From contig CABIZX010000003.1 in the NCBI GenBank assembly GCA_902363375.1, positions 250,097-314,096 of the forward strand: DNA of 64,000 nucleotides, given 5' to 3'. The DNA is from Clostridiaceae bacterium (GTDB lineage Bacteria; Bacillota; Clostridia; Clostridiales; Clostridiaceae). Shown here piece after piece: positions 1-8,850 of the stretch. Position 1 is the stretch's first letter; every line of letters begins with the position of its first letter. Under the pieces are notes generated by a model that searched no databases, was not told the DNA's origin, and saw only the letters and a list, made by a program, of their open reading frames with translations. The translations under genes were made by a program, and so were the position numbers.

Positions 1-369
1 TTAGCTCCTAACGGTAAAATTTACATGTGTCCAGCAGTGTATTTTAGCGATGACAGGAAGCATATAGGAAGCATAGAAGATGGAATTTTAGAAGATTTTA
101 AAGAAAAGTTTAAATCTAAAAATTTAGTTATATGTGGAAAGTGCGATAGTTATCATTGTAAAAACTGTAAGTTTGTCAATGAAATGATGACTGAGGAAAT
201 TAATATGTCACCTAGGATACAATGTTTAATATCAAATTTGGAAAAAGAGAAATCTTATATACTTCAACAGATTTTAATTGATAACAATATAATTGATGTC
301 AAACATATTATCAATTATATACATCATAATATGTACAAAGATCCTATAGAATATTTTAAGGTGATATAA
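1..369 (+). CDS. Radical-SAM RiPP maturase, C-terminal end (partial)
   Basis: The reading frame is open from base 1 (LAPNGKIYMCPAVYF...), so the gene begins upstream of the window. What remains is a Cys-rich C-terminus (CGKC at about 46-49 of the visible ATG-started part, then CKNC and a later C), typical of the auxiliary Fe-S cluster region of SPASM-like peptide maturases. It is followed within 350 bases by a small partner protein and a short Cys-rich peptide. That order is known for the Clostridium CXXX-repeat / CcpM-type RiPP systems, in which the radical-SAM enzyme modifies the Cys-rich core. The SAM-binding CX3CX2C domain is not visible, so the family call rests on the tail and context. 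Confidence 0.65.
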   Translation, partial: LAPNGKIYMCPAVYFSDDRKHIGSIEDGILEDFKEKFKSKNLVICGKCDSYHCKNCKFVNEMMTEEINMSPRIQCLISNLEKEKSYILQQILIDNNIIDVKHIINYIHHNMYKDPIEYFKVI

Positions 370-380
370 GAGGTGTTTAA

Positions 381-665
381 ATGGAAGAACAGAATAATGT
401 AATTGCAATTCTTGATAAAGAAGATGTAAGGGAGTTTGAAAAGTATACAGAAAGGAAAAATTCACTTGAAGAACTAAAGCTTATTTTAAATAGTAATACT
501 AGAGAAGATTTGATGGATAAGGTTGAAAAGGATATAGGAATAATAAATAATCTAATATCACAATGGTGGAATAAAATTGAATATGAATATGAAATAACAG
601 TTAAAAATAGTGAAGATGTATATATTAACAATTACACAGGAGAGATTATTTTAAAATCAATATAA
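381..665 (+). CDS. Small RiPP-modification accessory protein, CXXX-repeat system type
   Basis: A 94-residue acidic, mostly helical protein with no signal peptide. It starts 11 bases after the maturase stop behind AGAGGTG. The middle WW-containing segment (QWWNKIEYEYEI) and the ending NNYTGEIIL resemble the small proteins that accompany CXXX-repeat peptide maturases, where a role in substrate recognition is assumed but not proven. Its place between the maturase tail and the precursor peptide supports a shared job. The assignment is by resemblance and position; no catalytic motif is visible. Confidence 0.5.
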   Translation: MEEQNNVIAILDKEDVREFEKYTERKNSLEELKLILNSNTREDLMDKVEKDIGIINNLISQWWNKIEYEYEITVKNSEDVYINNYTGEIILKSI

Positions 666-718
666 GGTGAATAACATATTTATGTTATTATATATATTAA
701 ATTTAAGGGGGGAAAATC

Positions 719-847
719 ATGGAACACTTAATTTCAAAAAAGAGTAAAAATGCTAAAAAAGCAATCTATACAACTATAGTTTGCGAAGATTATACTTGCA
801 TGAATGCATGTGGAAGTAATTGTTACGGTAAAAATATTAATAAATAA
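719..847 (+). CDS. Cys-rich RiPP precursor peptide (42 aa)
   Basis: ATG is preceded by a strong AAGGGGGG ribosome site. The 42-residue product has a lysine-rich leader (MEHLISKKSKNAKKAI) and a short core with Cys at 22, 27, 31 and 35; the last three form consecutive C-x3 units. The leader strongly resembles that of the Clostridium Cys-rich RiPP precursors paired with radical-SAM maturases (CLI_3235-type). The product would be modified by the upstream maturase and perhaps exported by the following ABC pair. The nature of the modification (for example thioether crosslinks) is inferred from the family. Confidence 0.72.
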   Translation: MEHLISKKSKNAKKAIYTTIVCEDYTCMNACGSNCYGKNINK

Positions 848-892
848 CTAAAGGGAACACTTTAACAAAAAATAATATTTAAATTTAGGGAG

Positions 893-937
893 ATAAATCT
901 TTTATATATTAATATTAAAAGATTTATTTTCTTATTT
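893..937 (+). terminator. Terminator/attenuator between precursor and exporter
   Basis: Perfect 12-bp inverted repeat (ATAAATCTTTTA at 893-904, complement at 916-927) with an 11-base loop and a T-rich 3' side. It would make most transcripts end after the peptide gene, giving more precursor mRNA than exporter mRNA. Confidence 0.6.
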
Positions 938-948
938 AGAGGTGAAGT

Positions 949-3480
949 ATGAAAAGTTTTTGGGGGATTATTCCACGGTATATTAAAAAGGGGAAAAAGA
1001 GGATTATCTTTGTAGCTTTAGGGATTATGGTATCTATGGCACTAATAGTGTCCTTAGGTACTATATCAGAAGCTTTAAAGGAATCGCTATATCAAAAGAT
1101 GAAGGATGATTCAGGAGGAATACATGATATTTATTTAGGTACTGTAGGTTATGTGGATTTTGATAGAGTAGCAAAGGAAGAAGTAGTAAAAGAAGTTACT
1201 ACAGTTTGGCCAATCGCTAGATATGATGTACCAAACACAGATAATAGTCTTCAAATTTCGGCCTTTAAAGAAAATGCTACAGATATATTGAATCTTGAAT
1301 TACTAGAAGGAAGATATCCAGAAAAGGACAATGAAATAGCTATAGAAAAGTGGATTTTGGATTTATTTCCTAAAAAGTATGAAATAGGAGATAAGATAAC
1401 TATTCCTTATACCATAGGATATAGAGGTAGAGGAACAGAGTTTTATTATGAAAAGGGTGAAACAGAATTTGTACTTACAGGAACTTATGATTTTACCTAT
1501 AGAAACTGGTTTTATCCAAAGGAAGGAAATGCATATATTACACCTGAGTTTGGAGCAAAGATATTAAGTGAGAAAAAGATTACTTTGCAAAGTGTAGAAG
1601 CTGATGGGTATATAATTATAAAACCATCCTACTCTGCTGAGGAGGCTGTGAAGAAGTTAACAGAATCAGGATATTCTTCAGGAGGATTTCGTGCTAATGA
1701 ATCCAAGTTAGAATTAGAAAGTGAGTATGAAAAATATGATAACATAATGTTATTTGTTTCATTAATATTAATAGTAATTTCTAGCGTAATAATTTATAAC
1801 ATATTTAATGTAAGCGTATCGGAGAGAACTAAAGAATTTGGTATGCTTAGGGCAATAGGATGTCCTCCGTGGAAAATAAAGGCCATGATTTTAATTGAAG
1901 GAATGCTTATAACCATTGTATTTATTCCTATAGGAATTTTATTAGGAAACTGGGCAACTAGGTTTATGATAAAACTTGTCACAGGAGTGGAAAACTTGGG
2001 TACAGTAAGCACTTTAGATCCTAAAATTATTTTGATAGCAGTGGGTATTGGGCTTTTAACTGCATTTATAGGAACTTATTTTCCAGCAAATAGAGCATCA
2101 GTGATTTCACCTATAGAGGCTATTGTAGGTGGAAATAACACTTCATTGCAGGGGAGTGATATAAAGCTAAGGCTAGATAAGACTATTCTTAAAAAGTTAC
2201 CTTTTGAAGGAAACATGGCAGTTATAAATATAATTAGAAATAAAAAGAGATTTTTATCTACATGTTTATCTTTAATTATAACTATAACTATGTTTATGAC
2301 AGTAAATTATATTATAGGAGCTACAAACCCTGTGGCCATCTTTAATAATGGCTTTAATGTAGATTTTAAAGTGAATTCTAAAAGTGGATTATCTCTAGAA
2401 AAGGTTTCTTCTGTGGAAGGGTTAGATGTAACCTTAAAGCTTAAAAGAAGAGGAACATTTATGGATATTGAAAAAGAAAATTATACAGAGGAAGGGTTAG
2501 CAACCTATAAGGAATTGGGAAAATCTATTGAGTATATATCACAGTGTATATATAATGATAGGTATTTAATAGAAGTTACAATTTTAGGACGAAGTGATGT
2601 AGAATTAGAAGCTTTAAAGAAATATATCATTGCCGGTGAAATAGATATAGACAAGATGAAAGAAGAGAATATATTAGTTCTTGTACAAAATATAGATGGA
2701 TTAAACTACACTAATTTATCAGTTGGAGATGAGGTACAACCTTCACTTCAAAAACTAAATGATAATGGAGAATTTTTAGGTGGAACTTATCCTCCGTTTA
2801 AAGTTGGAGCTATAGTTAGTGAAGATGCAATAAAAGGATTACCATTAGATACTCCAATCACAACAGTACACTCCTCAGCAATAATTCTACCTGACTCTGC
2901 CATGGAGAAACACATGGCAATGACTAAATACCAATACTGGGAAGGTAATGTCAAGGATGGATATGACTATGAAGAAGTTGAAGAGCAGCTAAGAGCAGTT
3001 GTAAATAGCGATAAGGGAGCTACATTCTTATCCTATAGAGAAGAGCTTGAAAAGGTAAAGGCAAATAATGCTCAAATAATATTTGCAATGTATAGCATAG
3101 TTATTGTGGTAGCCATAGTAAGTATAATAAACCTTATAAATATCATGAATATGAGTGCGATTATGAGGAAAAAAGAGTTTGGATTCCTAAGGGCCATGGG
3201 ACTTAGTGGAAAGCAGGTGAAGAAAATCATAACATGGGAAGGTGCCATTTATGGAATAGTATCATCTGTAACTTCAGTATTATTAGCTTTAGGAATTTCA
3301 GCAATTATAACTAAGAACTCAGAGGCTTGGATAGGTCAGAATATAAGCTGGCATATACCAATAGGCCAAATGACTATAACTATAATAGTTACAATTATAA
3401 TTACATTGCTATCATCCATATTACCGTCAAAAATATTATTTAAATCAAATATTGTTGAGAGTATTAGGGATGTAGAATAA
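949..3480 (+). CDS. FtsX-family ABC transporter permease
   Basis: An 843-residue membrane protein with two FtsX cores: one TM at about 20-40, a long extracellular domain, three TMs near 268-385, a second TM near 440, a second extracellular domain, then three TMs near 705-830. The conserved cytoplasmic loops SERTKEFGMLRAIG and MRKKEFGFLRAMG precede TM segments in each half. This is the MacB/YknZ-like duplicated architecture, which works with a separate ATPase; that ATPase begins 14 bases downstream. Adjacent to the RiPP genes, it is a plausible peptide exporter or self-immunity transporter, though substrate is not shown by sequence. The start follows AGAGGTG. Confidence 0.85.
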   Translation: MKSFWGIIPRYIKKGKKRIIFVALGIMVSMALIVSLGTISEALKESLYQKMKDDSGGIHDIYLGTVGYVDFDRVAKEEVVKEVTTVWPIARYDVPNTDNSLQISAFKENATDILNLELLEGRYPEKDNEIAIEKWILDLFPKKYEIGDKITIPYTIGYRGRGTEFYYEKGETEFVLTGTYDFTYRNWFYPKEGNAYITPEFGAKILSEKKITLQSVEADGYIIIKPSYSAEEAVKKLTESGYSSGGFRANESKLELESEYEKYDNIMLFVSLILIVISSVIIYNIFNVSVSERTKEFGMLRAIGCPPWKIKAMILIEGMLITIVFIPIGILLGNWATRFMIKLVTGVENLGTVSTLDPKIILIAVGIGLLTAFIGTYFPANRASVISPIEAIVGGNNTSLQGSDIKLRLDKTILKKLPFEGNMAVINIIRNKKRFLSTCLSLIITITMFMTVNYIIGATNPVAIFNNGFNVDFKVNSKSGLSLEKVSSVEGLDVTLKLKRRGTFMDIEKENYTEEGLATYKELGKSIEYISQCIYNDRYLIEVTILGRSDVELEALKKYIIAGEIDIDKMKEENILVLVQNIDGLNYTNLSVGDEVQPSLQKLNDNGEFLGGTYPPFKVGAIVSEDAIKGLPLDTPITTVHSSAIILPDSAMEKHMAMTKYQYWEGNVKDGYDYEEVEEQLRAVVNSDKGATFLSYREELEKVKANNAQIIFAMYSIVIVVAIVSIINLINIMNMSAIMRKKEFGFLRAMGLSGKQVKKIITWEGAIYGIVSSVTSVLLALGISAIITKNSEAWIGQNISWHIPIGQMTITIIVTIIITLLSSILPSKILFKSNIVESIRDVE

Positions 3481-3493
3481 TGGGGGAATAAAT

Positions 3494-4165
3494 ATGAGTA
3501 TTTTAAAAACTAGTGGACTTGCTAAAACTTATGGAATAAAAGAAACAGCAGTAAAGGCATTAAAACCTACAGATTTAGAAATTCAAGAAGGGGAATTTGT
3601 AGCCATAGTAGGGCCTAGTGGCTCTGGAAAAAGTACATTATTGCATCTTCTTGCAGGACTAGATACGCCTTCAGCAGGAAAGGTATTTATTAAAGATAAT
3701 GATATATACGAGCTAAGTGAGAATGAGTTATCAAGATATAGAAGACAAAATATAGGATTTATTTTTCAAGCTTTTAATCTAATTCCTATACTTTCAGCAG
3801 AAGAAAATATAAAGCTACCAGTACTTATGGATGGGAAAAAAGTAGATGAAAATTACATTGAGGAGCTTATGGATGTCCTTGATATAAAGGAAAGAAGAAA
3901 GCATCTTCCAGGAGAATTATCTGGCGGACAACAGCAAAGAGTATCCATTGCAAGAGCATTAGCTAACAAACCATCAATAATATTTGCAGACGAACCTACA
4001 GGAAACTTAGACAGCCAAAATAGTAAGGAAGTACTTCAGTTATTAAAATCAACCATAGAAAAGTATAATCAAACTTTAATAATGATTACCCATGATAGTA
4101 ATATAGCAAAAATGGCAGATAGAATTATTACCATTTCTGATGGAATGATTGTAGAGAATAATTAA
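3494..4165 (+). CDS. ABC transporter ATP-binding protein (MacB/LolD type)
   Basis: A 223-residue ATPase with Walker A GPSGSGKS (40-47), Q-loop around FQAFNLIP (91-98), signature LSGGQ (142-146), Walker B IIFADEP (162-168) and a downstream switch His (ITHDS). It energises the FtsX permease encoded immediately upstream and probably forms a dimer below it. Start is behind GGGGGAATAA. It ends the transcription unit; a hairpin terminator lies about 105 bases further on. Confidence 0.93.
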   Translation: MSILKTSGLAKTYGIKETAVKALKPTDLEIQEGEFVAIVGPSGSGKSTLLHLLAGLDTPSAGKVFIKDNDIYELSENELSRYRRQNIGFIFQAFNLIPILSAEENIKLPVLMDGKKVDENYIEELMDVLDIKERRKHLPGELSGGQQQRVSIARALANKPSIIFADEPTGNLDSQNSKEVLQLLKSTIEKYNQTLIMITHDSNIAKMADRIITISDGMIVENN

Positions 4166-4270
4166 AGAAATATGGAGCTTTCACAAAATAAGTTAATATA
4201 AACAAATATTTAAGAAGTCCTTATATTATTAATGCTCAGTCGTTTCAGAATGCTAACTTTATAAAATGAT

Positions 4271-4316
4271 AAAAAGTCATATATCACATAGAATGTGTGA
4301 ATGTATGGCTTTTTAT
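4271..4316 (+). terminator. Intrinsic terminator, dispersed family A
   Basis: Long hairpin starting AAAAAGTCATATATCACA and closing in GGCTTTTT. Nearly the same hairpin recurs at 5622-5664 and 16704-16748. Confidence 0.75.
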
Positions 4317-4650
4317 ATTTGTATTATATAGAAAAATTATATAAATACTTGTAGAGGATTTTAGAATTCTAATAATTATTATTATAAATATATCAGAGAT
4401 AGTTAAATACTTATTTACAAATAATTATTTAATTGAATAATTACGGTATAATTTGAAAATAATTATACAATGTTGTAAGTTAGAGTTATTAAATGAATAG
4501 GTTCTTAATGATTTCATTTATTATAAATAATAATAAACCTTATTTTGAAATGAGTGGTTTACAAGTTGTATTAAACGCATTATATAGATGTGTAGATATA
4601 AATACATATCATTACATCTATCCAACTTCTTAAATATAATAACAATAAAG

Positions 4651-4696
4651 AAGGAAGAGGTACTCCAGCTGAGCTATCAGTATCCTCTCCTTTTTT
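4651..4696. terminator. Hairpin terminator with a tRNA D-arm-like loop
   Basis: Stem AAGGAAGAGGTACT against AGTATCCTCTCCTTTTTT, with small bulges, lies just beyond the stop of the leftward PPOX gene and can act in both directions. On the - strand the loop reads TAGCTCAGCTGG, identical to a common tRNA D-arm sequence. Confidence 0.55.
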
Positions 4697-4714
4697 AATG
4701 TATATTATTAATAA

Positions 4715-5020
4715 TTATAGTAGAGCATCTACTTTTGTTGGAGTGAAAATAAGTTGCTTATCTTTTGCTTCTGCTGTGCCTGTAATTCTATAACCTTTAA
4801 GTCCGTCGTTCATTGTTGCACCTATAAGCCATGTATTTTTATTTGAAATGAGATTCCTTTGAGTTGTCTCCATTTTAAAGATACCAAAAACTACTTTATC
4901 GTCTATGACTTTTCCTTCTCCTGAAATAATAGGATGAGGTGTTCCATCTTCATTTATTGTAACAAGCGATAAGAATGCTGAACCTTCGATAACTTTTTTA
5001 ATTTCCTCATTGATAATCAT
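4715..5020 (-). CDS. Pyridoxamine 5'-phosphate oxidase-like flavin protein
   Basis: About 101 residues, beginning MIINEEIKKVIEGSAFLSLV, with the split-barrel pattern of the PPOX/FMN-binding family (TINEDGTPHPI, then IFKMETTQRNL and a closing GTAEA). The upstream in-frame ATG at 5105-5107 is rejected because GGAGG at 5028-5032 sits right before the ATG ending at 5020. The gene is divergent from an HxlR regulator, a frequent pairing for redox-responsive flavoproteins. Shorter than typical PPOX enzymes (about 130-150), so a flavin-reductase-like or orphan role is likelier than vitamin B6 synthesis. Confidence 0.75.
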   Translation of the reverse strand: MIINEEIKKVIEGSAFLSLVTINEDGTPHPIISGEGKVIDDKVVFGIFKMETTQRNLISNKNTWLIGATMNDGLKGYRITGTAEAKDKQLIFTPTKVDALL

Positions 5021-5131
5021 AACTTTACCTCCTAAAAATTGTTTAGTAGCCTTAACTTTGTTTTTACTACCTGATATAATATTACTACTGCGATATTTCA
5101 GTTTCAATTACGCAGAATAAAATGAGTAGGT

Positions 5132-5503
5132 ATGAAAAATATGATTAAAGAACAAAACACAATCTATGAATGTTTCAGTGGAAATAAATGTCCGTGTATG
5201 GAGCAATGCCCTTTAGAGAGTGCATTGAAGTTGATAGGAGGAAAGTGGAAGATACCGATACTTTGTGCCTTACAACAAGATGGAATAACAAGATATAATG
5301 AGCTTAAACGTAAAATTAGAGGCGTAACAAACACAATGTTAGCCAGCTCTTTGAAGGAATTGGAAAATGATGGTTTAATATACCGCAAGCAGTATGATGA
5401 AATGCCCGTGAGAGTAGAATATACTTTAACGTCTGCTTGTGATGGACTAATGCCAATCTTGAATCAACTTGCAGATTGGGGAGTAAAAATGTCTAAAAAG
5501 TAG
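5132..5503 (+). CDS. HxlR-family transcriptional regulator
   Basis: 123-residue winged-helix protein. The HxlR core is clear: CPLESALKLIGGKWKIPILCAL, then the recognition region RYNELKRKIRGVTNTMLASSLKELENDGLI and the wing VRVEYTLT. Several N-terminal Cys (FSGNKCPCMEQCPLE) could sense oxidants or electrophiles, as in other HxlR proteins. It is divergent from the PPOX-like gene with a 111-base shared promoter region, so it probably regulates that gene and itself. ATG 5141 is an alternative start with better spacing from AGTAGG. Confidence 0.9.
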   Translation: MKNMIKEQNTIYECFSGNKCPCMEQCPLESALKLIGGKWKIPILCALQQDGITRYNELKRKIRGVTNTMLASSLKELENDGLIYRKQYDEMPVRVEYTLTSACDGLMPILNQLADWGVKMSKK

Positions 5504-5804
5504 GGCATATAAAAATAAATCTTAAATATATTTTAGATTTATTCTAAGGAAACGTCTAATTCGCATCTTTCTTGTACTGAGAATTAAATAAATAGAAATA
5601 AATATAACTTTAAAAAATAGTAAAAGTCATATATCACAAAGATATTGTGAATATATGGCTTTTTATATAAGGTTAAATAATAAAAACATAAAAAGAGATA
5701 AATATAATATGTAAAAAAATATTAAATTATAATAATTATGGTATAATTGAAAAAATGATTATTTTATATTGTGAGTTAGATAAATAAGAGGTTGGGAGAA
5801 TTTT
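5504..5804. other. Intergenic region before the DinB-like gene
   Basis: Holds the family A terminator at 5622-5664 and an extended -10 (TGGTATAAT near 5740) probably driving the next gene. No gene seen. Confidence 0.5.
5622..5664 (+). terminator. Intrinsic terminator, dispersed family A
   Basis: AAAAGTCATATATCACA ... TGTGAATATATGGCTTTTT. A near copy of the hairpin at 4271-4316, here ending the HxlR transcript. Confidence 0.75.
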
Positions 5805-6464
5805 ATGAATACAGAGTGGTCAGATTTAAATAAGAAAGTGCAGTTAAATATAAAGAAAGAAGATACATTTAACTTAGGAATTGATACTTTATTGATTTTG
5901 AGAGAAAAATTGATGAAGCAAGTAAAAGATTTTAAAAATATATTAAGCAGAGAAGACTTTAATGCAATTCCATTTATCGATGCAAAAGGCCACCATAGTA
6001 AAACTATTGCGTATTCTTTATATCATATTTTCAGAATAGAAGATATTGTGGCAAATTCTTTAATTAAGAAAGAAACTCAGATATTTTTCAAGAAGGATTA
6101 TAGTCATAGAATGAAATCCTCTATTATTACTACTGGAAATGAATTGATAAAACAGGAAATTGCAATGTTTTCTTCAAAGTTAGATTTGGATGAATTATAT
6201 CAGTATATTTTTGATGTTTATAATTCAACAACTCAATTACTAAGGGAGTTATCATATAAAGATTTAAAAACTAAAATGACAGAACAAGATAAAGATAACC
6301 TTAGGATTCTAGGCGTTTTGAGTACTGATGAAAGTGCTATTTGGTTAATTGATTATTGGTGTAATAAAAATATACAAGGATTAATTCAAATGCCCTTTTC
6401 AAGACATTGGATAATGCACATAGAAGCTAGTCTTCGTATAAAACATAAGATTTGTGGAGAATGA
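5805..6464 (+). CDS. DinB-like four-helix protein
   Basis: 219 residues, helical, no membrane segment. The pattern with His residues (GHHSKTIAYSLYHIFRIEDIVANSL near 64-88, later RHWIMHIEAS near 199-208) fits the DinB/YfiT-like metal-binding four-helix bundle group. Some members are thiol-dependent transferases, many have no known substrate. Start follows AAGAGGTTGGGAG. It overlaps no neighbour in frame. The function is unassigned; the fold call is moderate. Confidence 0.55.
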   Translation: MNTEWSDLNKKVQLNIKKEDTFNLGIDTLLILREKLMKQVKDFKNILSREDFNAIPFIDAKGHHSKTIAYSLYHIFRIEDIVANSLIKKETQIFFKKDYSHRMKSSIITTGNELIKQEIAMFSSKLDLDELYQYIFDVYNSTTQLLRELSYKDLKTKMTEQDKDNLRILGVLSTDESAIWLIDYWCNKNIQGLIQMPFSRHWIMHIEASLRIKHKICGE

Positions 6465-6511
6465 CAAATTTCAATTTATATAGCAGATCTAATTTAGGTA
6501 GGGGTGAAATA

Positions 6512-7018
6512 GTGAATAAAAGAAACTTCTTTATTGTATTAGTTGTTTTAATATTTATGTCAGTATCTATATTTCAATTGTCTAGAGAGAATAATTTACT
6601 AAAGAGCAGACAAGGTGAAATAATTCAGACTAATATATTAAGAGTCCAAGTTGCTGTCAGCTGTGCTCAGGAGGATTTAGGTAATGAGAATGTAAATATT
6701 TCAAATTTATATGAGTATTATTGGAAATTTAATGAATACTCCTCCATGCTTGAGCTACCTAAAATAGGAATAGTCGCTTATCTAATGAACATGAGAAATG
6801 ATTTTAGTGAATTAATTAAGTTAAGAGAAAATAATTTATCTCAGCAAGAAATTGATGTGGTTGAAATTAGATTGAAGTCACAACTTTCAAAACTTCAACG
6901 AGCATTATCACTTATAAGAAAAGAGTGTGAAAATGATAGTATCAAGTATTATATGTTAAATACTAATGATAATAAAACAATGAAAAATGTATTAGATATA
7001 CTTACTGAAGAAAATTAA
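6512..7018 (+). CDS. Hypothetical membrane-anchored coiled-coil protein
   Basis: Probably 168 residues from GTG at 6512, directly behind GGTAGGGGTG; the longer frame from 6452 overlaps the previous gene and lacks a ribosome site. One N-terminal TM (RNFFIVLVVLIFMSVSIF) is followed by a mainly helical extracytoplasmic domain with charged heptad-like runs. No family recognised. Closely follows the DinB-like gene and may share its transcript. Confidence 0.55.
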   Translation: MNKRNFFIVLVVLIFMSVSIFQLSRENNLLKSRQGEIIQTNILRVQVAVSCAQEDLGNENVNISNLYEYYWKFNEYSSMLELPKIGIVAYLMNMRNDFSELIKLRENNLSQQEIDVVEIRLKSQLSKLQRALSLIRKECENDSIKYYMLNTNDNKTMKNVLDILTEEN

Positions 7019-7105
7019 ATGATTAAATATTAAGAAAAAAAGAGGTATATAAGCATATGACAGAAGTAATTATTTTAGGAGTAATGAAGTAATAATGGAG
7101 GAATA

Positions 7106-7930
7106 ATGACTATTGAAGAAAAAATAAAGTGGTCTAAGAAAGAGTATGATTTAAAAAATTGTGTTGTATTATATGAGAAAAATAACAAGGCAGTATACAG
7201 CGCAGAATCAGCTAAGTGTGGTAAGGTAATTTTAAAGATAAATACAAATAAAGACGAGCTTACAAGTGAGTATAACATGCTGAAAGAACTGAATGGGAAA
7301 AGTAGCTGTAAGGTATTTGAATATGAAGCAGCACAGGGGATACTCATTGAAGAACAAATTGTTCCAGGAATAGTACTTAGAAATGAACAGAATATGGAAG
7401 TTCGTATAAATCAATTCCTTAGAGTATTTAACAATATTCATAAGATAGCTGATAATGATAATAACTTTGAAAGCTATTTAGATTGGCTAAAGAGAGCAGA
7501 TGAATTCTGTGTTAATAATAATGTAGATGAATCAATAACAAATAATATGCATGAAGCATATCACATCGGAAAAGAACTGTTTTATAAATATAGTGATAGG
7601 GTGTTACTGCATGGTGACTTACATCATGATAATATGCTTCTAAAGGCTGATGGAGAATACTCCATAATAGATCCTAAAGGAGTAATAGGACCAGCCATAT
7701 TCGATTTGCCAAGATATATTTTGAATGAAATGGATTTTGTTTCTGATAATCAGTATAAAAATCATATATTACAAGTTATTGAAATGATGAGTAAAAAGAC
7801 AAATTACTCATTGGATGATATTTTTAAATTGTTATTTATGGAAGTAATGCTAGCTAACGTTTGGTGTATTGAAGATGGAGAAGAACTTGATTTGCATAAA
7901 ATATCTGTAGCATTAGAATTATTAAATTAA
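7106..7930 (+). CDS. Aminoglycoside-phosphotransferase-fold kinase
   Basis: 274 residues. The catalytic loop HGDLHHDN (169-176) and the metal-binding IIDPKG (D189) are the APH signatures; VILKIN near 41-46 supplies the ATP-binding Lys. Such kinases phosphorylate aminoglycosides, macrolides, choline or other small hydroxylated molecules; the substrate cannot be read from the sequence. RBS TGGAGGAATA. With a second APH-fold gene, a nucleotidyltransferase and a small P-loop kinase within 3.5 kb, it is part of a group of resistance-like modifying enzymes. Confidence 0.8.
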   Translation: MTIEEKIKWSKKEYDLKNCVVLYEKNNKAVYSAESAKCGKVILKINTNKDELTSEYNMLKELNGKSSCKVFEYEAAQGILIEEQIVPGIVLRNEQNMEVRINQFLRVFNNIHKIADNDNNFESYLDWLKRADEFCVNNNVDESITNNMHEAYHIGKELFYKYSDRVLLHGDLHHDNMLLKADGEYSIIDPKGVIGPAIFDLPRYILNEMDFVSDNQYKNHILQVIEMMSKKTNYSLDDIFKLLFMEVMLANVWCIEDGEELDLHKISVALELLN

Positions 7931-8067
7931 TAGGCTCTCAACAGCTTAGTTTATTAAGTGATTTTTGAAGGGATGTTTCTAATCACTATTAAAAGATTGG
8001 TGCATAACTGTGTTATGTTATAGGTTAAAAAATGTAAAGGTAATAAACTTGGAAGGATATAAAATAG

Positions 8068-8586
8068 ATGGATAAAGAGGTAAGGTTAATAATATTAAGA
8101 GGTAATTCTGGAAGTGGTAAAACTACAACTGGAAAAGCACTACAAAAGAAATTTGGACATGGTACAATGCTAATTTCACAAGATGTAGTTAGAAGGGAAA
8201 TGCTATATGTAAAAGATGGACCTAACACAGAGGCTTGTCAATTATTAAAGGAACTTGTGCTATACGGGAAAAAGCATTGCAATATTATAATTTTAGAAGG
8301 TATTTTGAATTCAAATTGGTATAAGGAATTATTTGAAAATTTACTCAATGAATTCAATAGTAAAGTTTTTGCATATTACTTTGACATACCTTTTGAAGAA
8401 ACTTTAAATCGGCATAAAAACAAGCCAAATGCTCATGAGTTTGGAGAAAAAGAAATGAAAATATGGTGGAATGAAAAAGATTTATTAAATAATATTCCTG
8501 AGATATGCATACATAAAGAACTAAGCTTAAATGAAGTAGTAGATATGATTTATGAGAATGTTACAATGAAAATAAGACAGAATTAG
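8068..8586 (+). CDS. P-loop kinase (AAA_33/zeta-toxin-like)
   Basis: 172 residues with Walker A GNSGSGKTT at 12-20, then a lid and phosphoacceptor region (SQDVVRREML; FDIPFEETLNRH). Resembles small kinases annotated as uridine-kinase-like, related to chloramphenicol phosphotransferase and zeta toxin. Substrate unknown; no antitoxin gene is adjacent. Its 3' end is overlapped out of frame by a decayed acetyltransferase reading frame, so the original C-terminus may have been altered by a deletion. Confidence 0.7.
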   Translation: MDKEVRLIILRGNSGSGKTTTGKALQKKFGHGTMLISQDVVRREMLYVKDGPNTEACQLLKELVLYGKKHCNIIILEGILNSNWYKELFENLLNEFNSKVFAYYFDIPFEETLNRHKNKPNAHEFGEKEMKIWWNEKDLLNNIPEICIHKELSLNEVVDMIYENVTMKIRQN

Positions 8587-8850
8587 GATATACAATAAAA
8601 AGGGCATATTTGAGGCAAGGTATTGCTACAAAATGTATAAATGAACTATCAAATTTTGTGTTTAATGAATTAGGAACGAGTAAAATATTATTGATGATAG
8701 ATGATAAAAATTATAAATCCATTAATTTAGCAATTAAATTGGATTGATATTAAAGATATAGAAACTATAGAATTATATCCTATTGAAGCAAAAAAATATC
8801 TTTCTGAAGGATTAAGTAAAGTAGAGCATTTTGTTTATAAGGAACTTTAA
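8587..8850 (+). pseudogene. Decayed GNAT acetyltransferase
   Basis: Translation gives GYTIKRAYLRQGIATKCINE..., the acetyl-CoA loop (R-x-Q-G-I-A) of GNAT enzymes, continuing to DDKNYKSINLAIKLD and a stop at about 8746. A second open stretch without a start (DIKDIETIELYPIEAKKYL...) runs to 8850 and looks like the tail of the same or a similar protein. The N-terminal half is missing. The frame already continues upstream inside the 3' end of the preceding kinase gene, in another frame. Confidence 0.65.

Larger units (their letters stand above)
4166..4714. other. AT-rich intergenic region with two hairpins
   Basis: About 550 bases without a convincing gene. It holds the terminator at 4271-4316, an extended -10-like TATAAT near 4446 with no gene directly behind it, and the terminator of the leftward gene at 4651-4696. 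The stretch 4425-4500 resembles 5725-5795 upstream of the DinB-like gene, suggesting a duplicated promoter whose gene was lost here. Confidence 0.5.

Noticed and set aside
8068..8586. Zeta-toxin of a toxin-antitoxin pair
   Set aside because: No epsilon-like antitoxin gene adjacent; substrate motif not clear.
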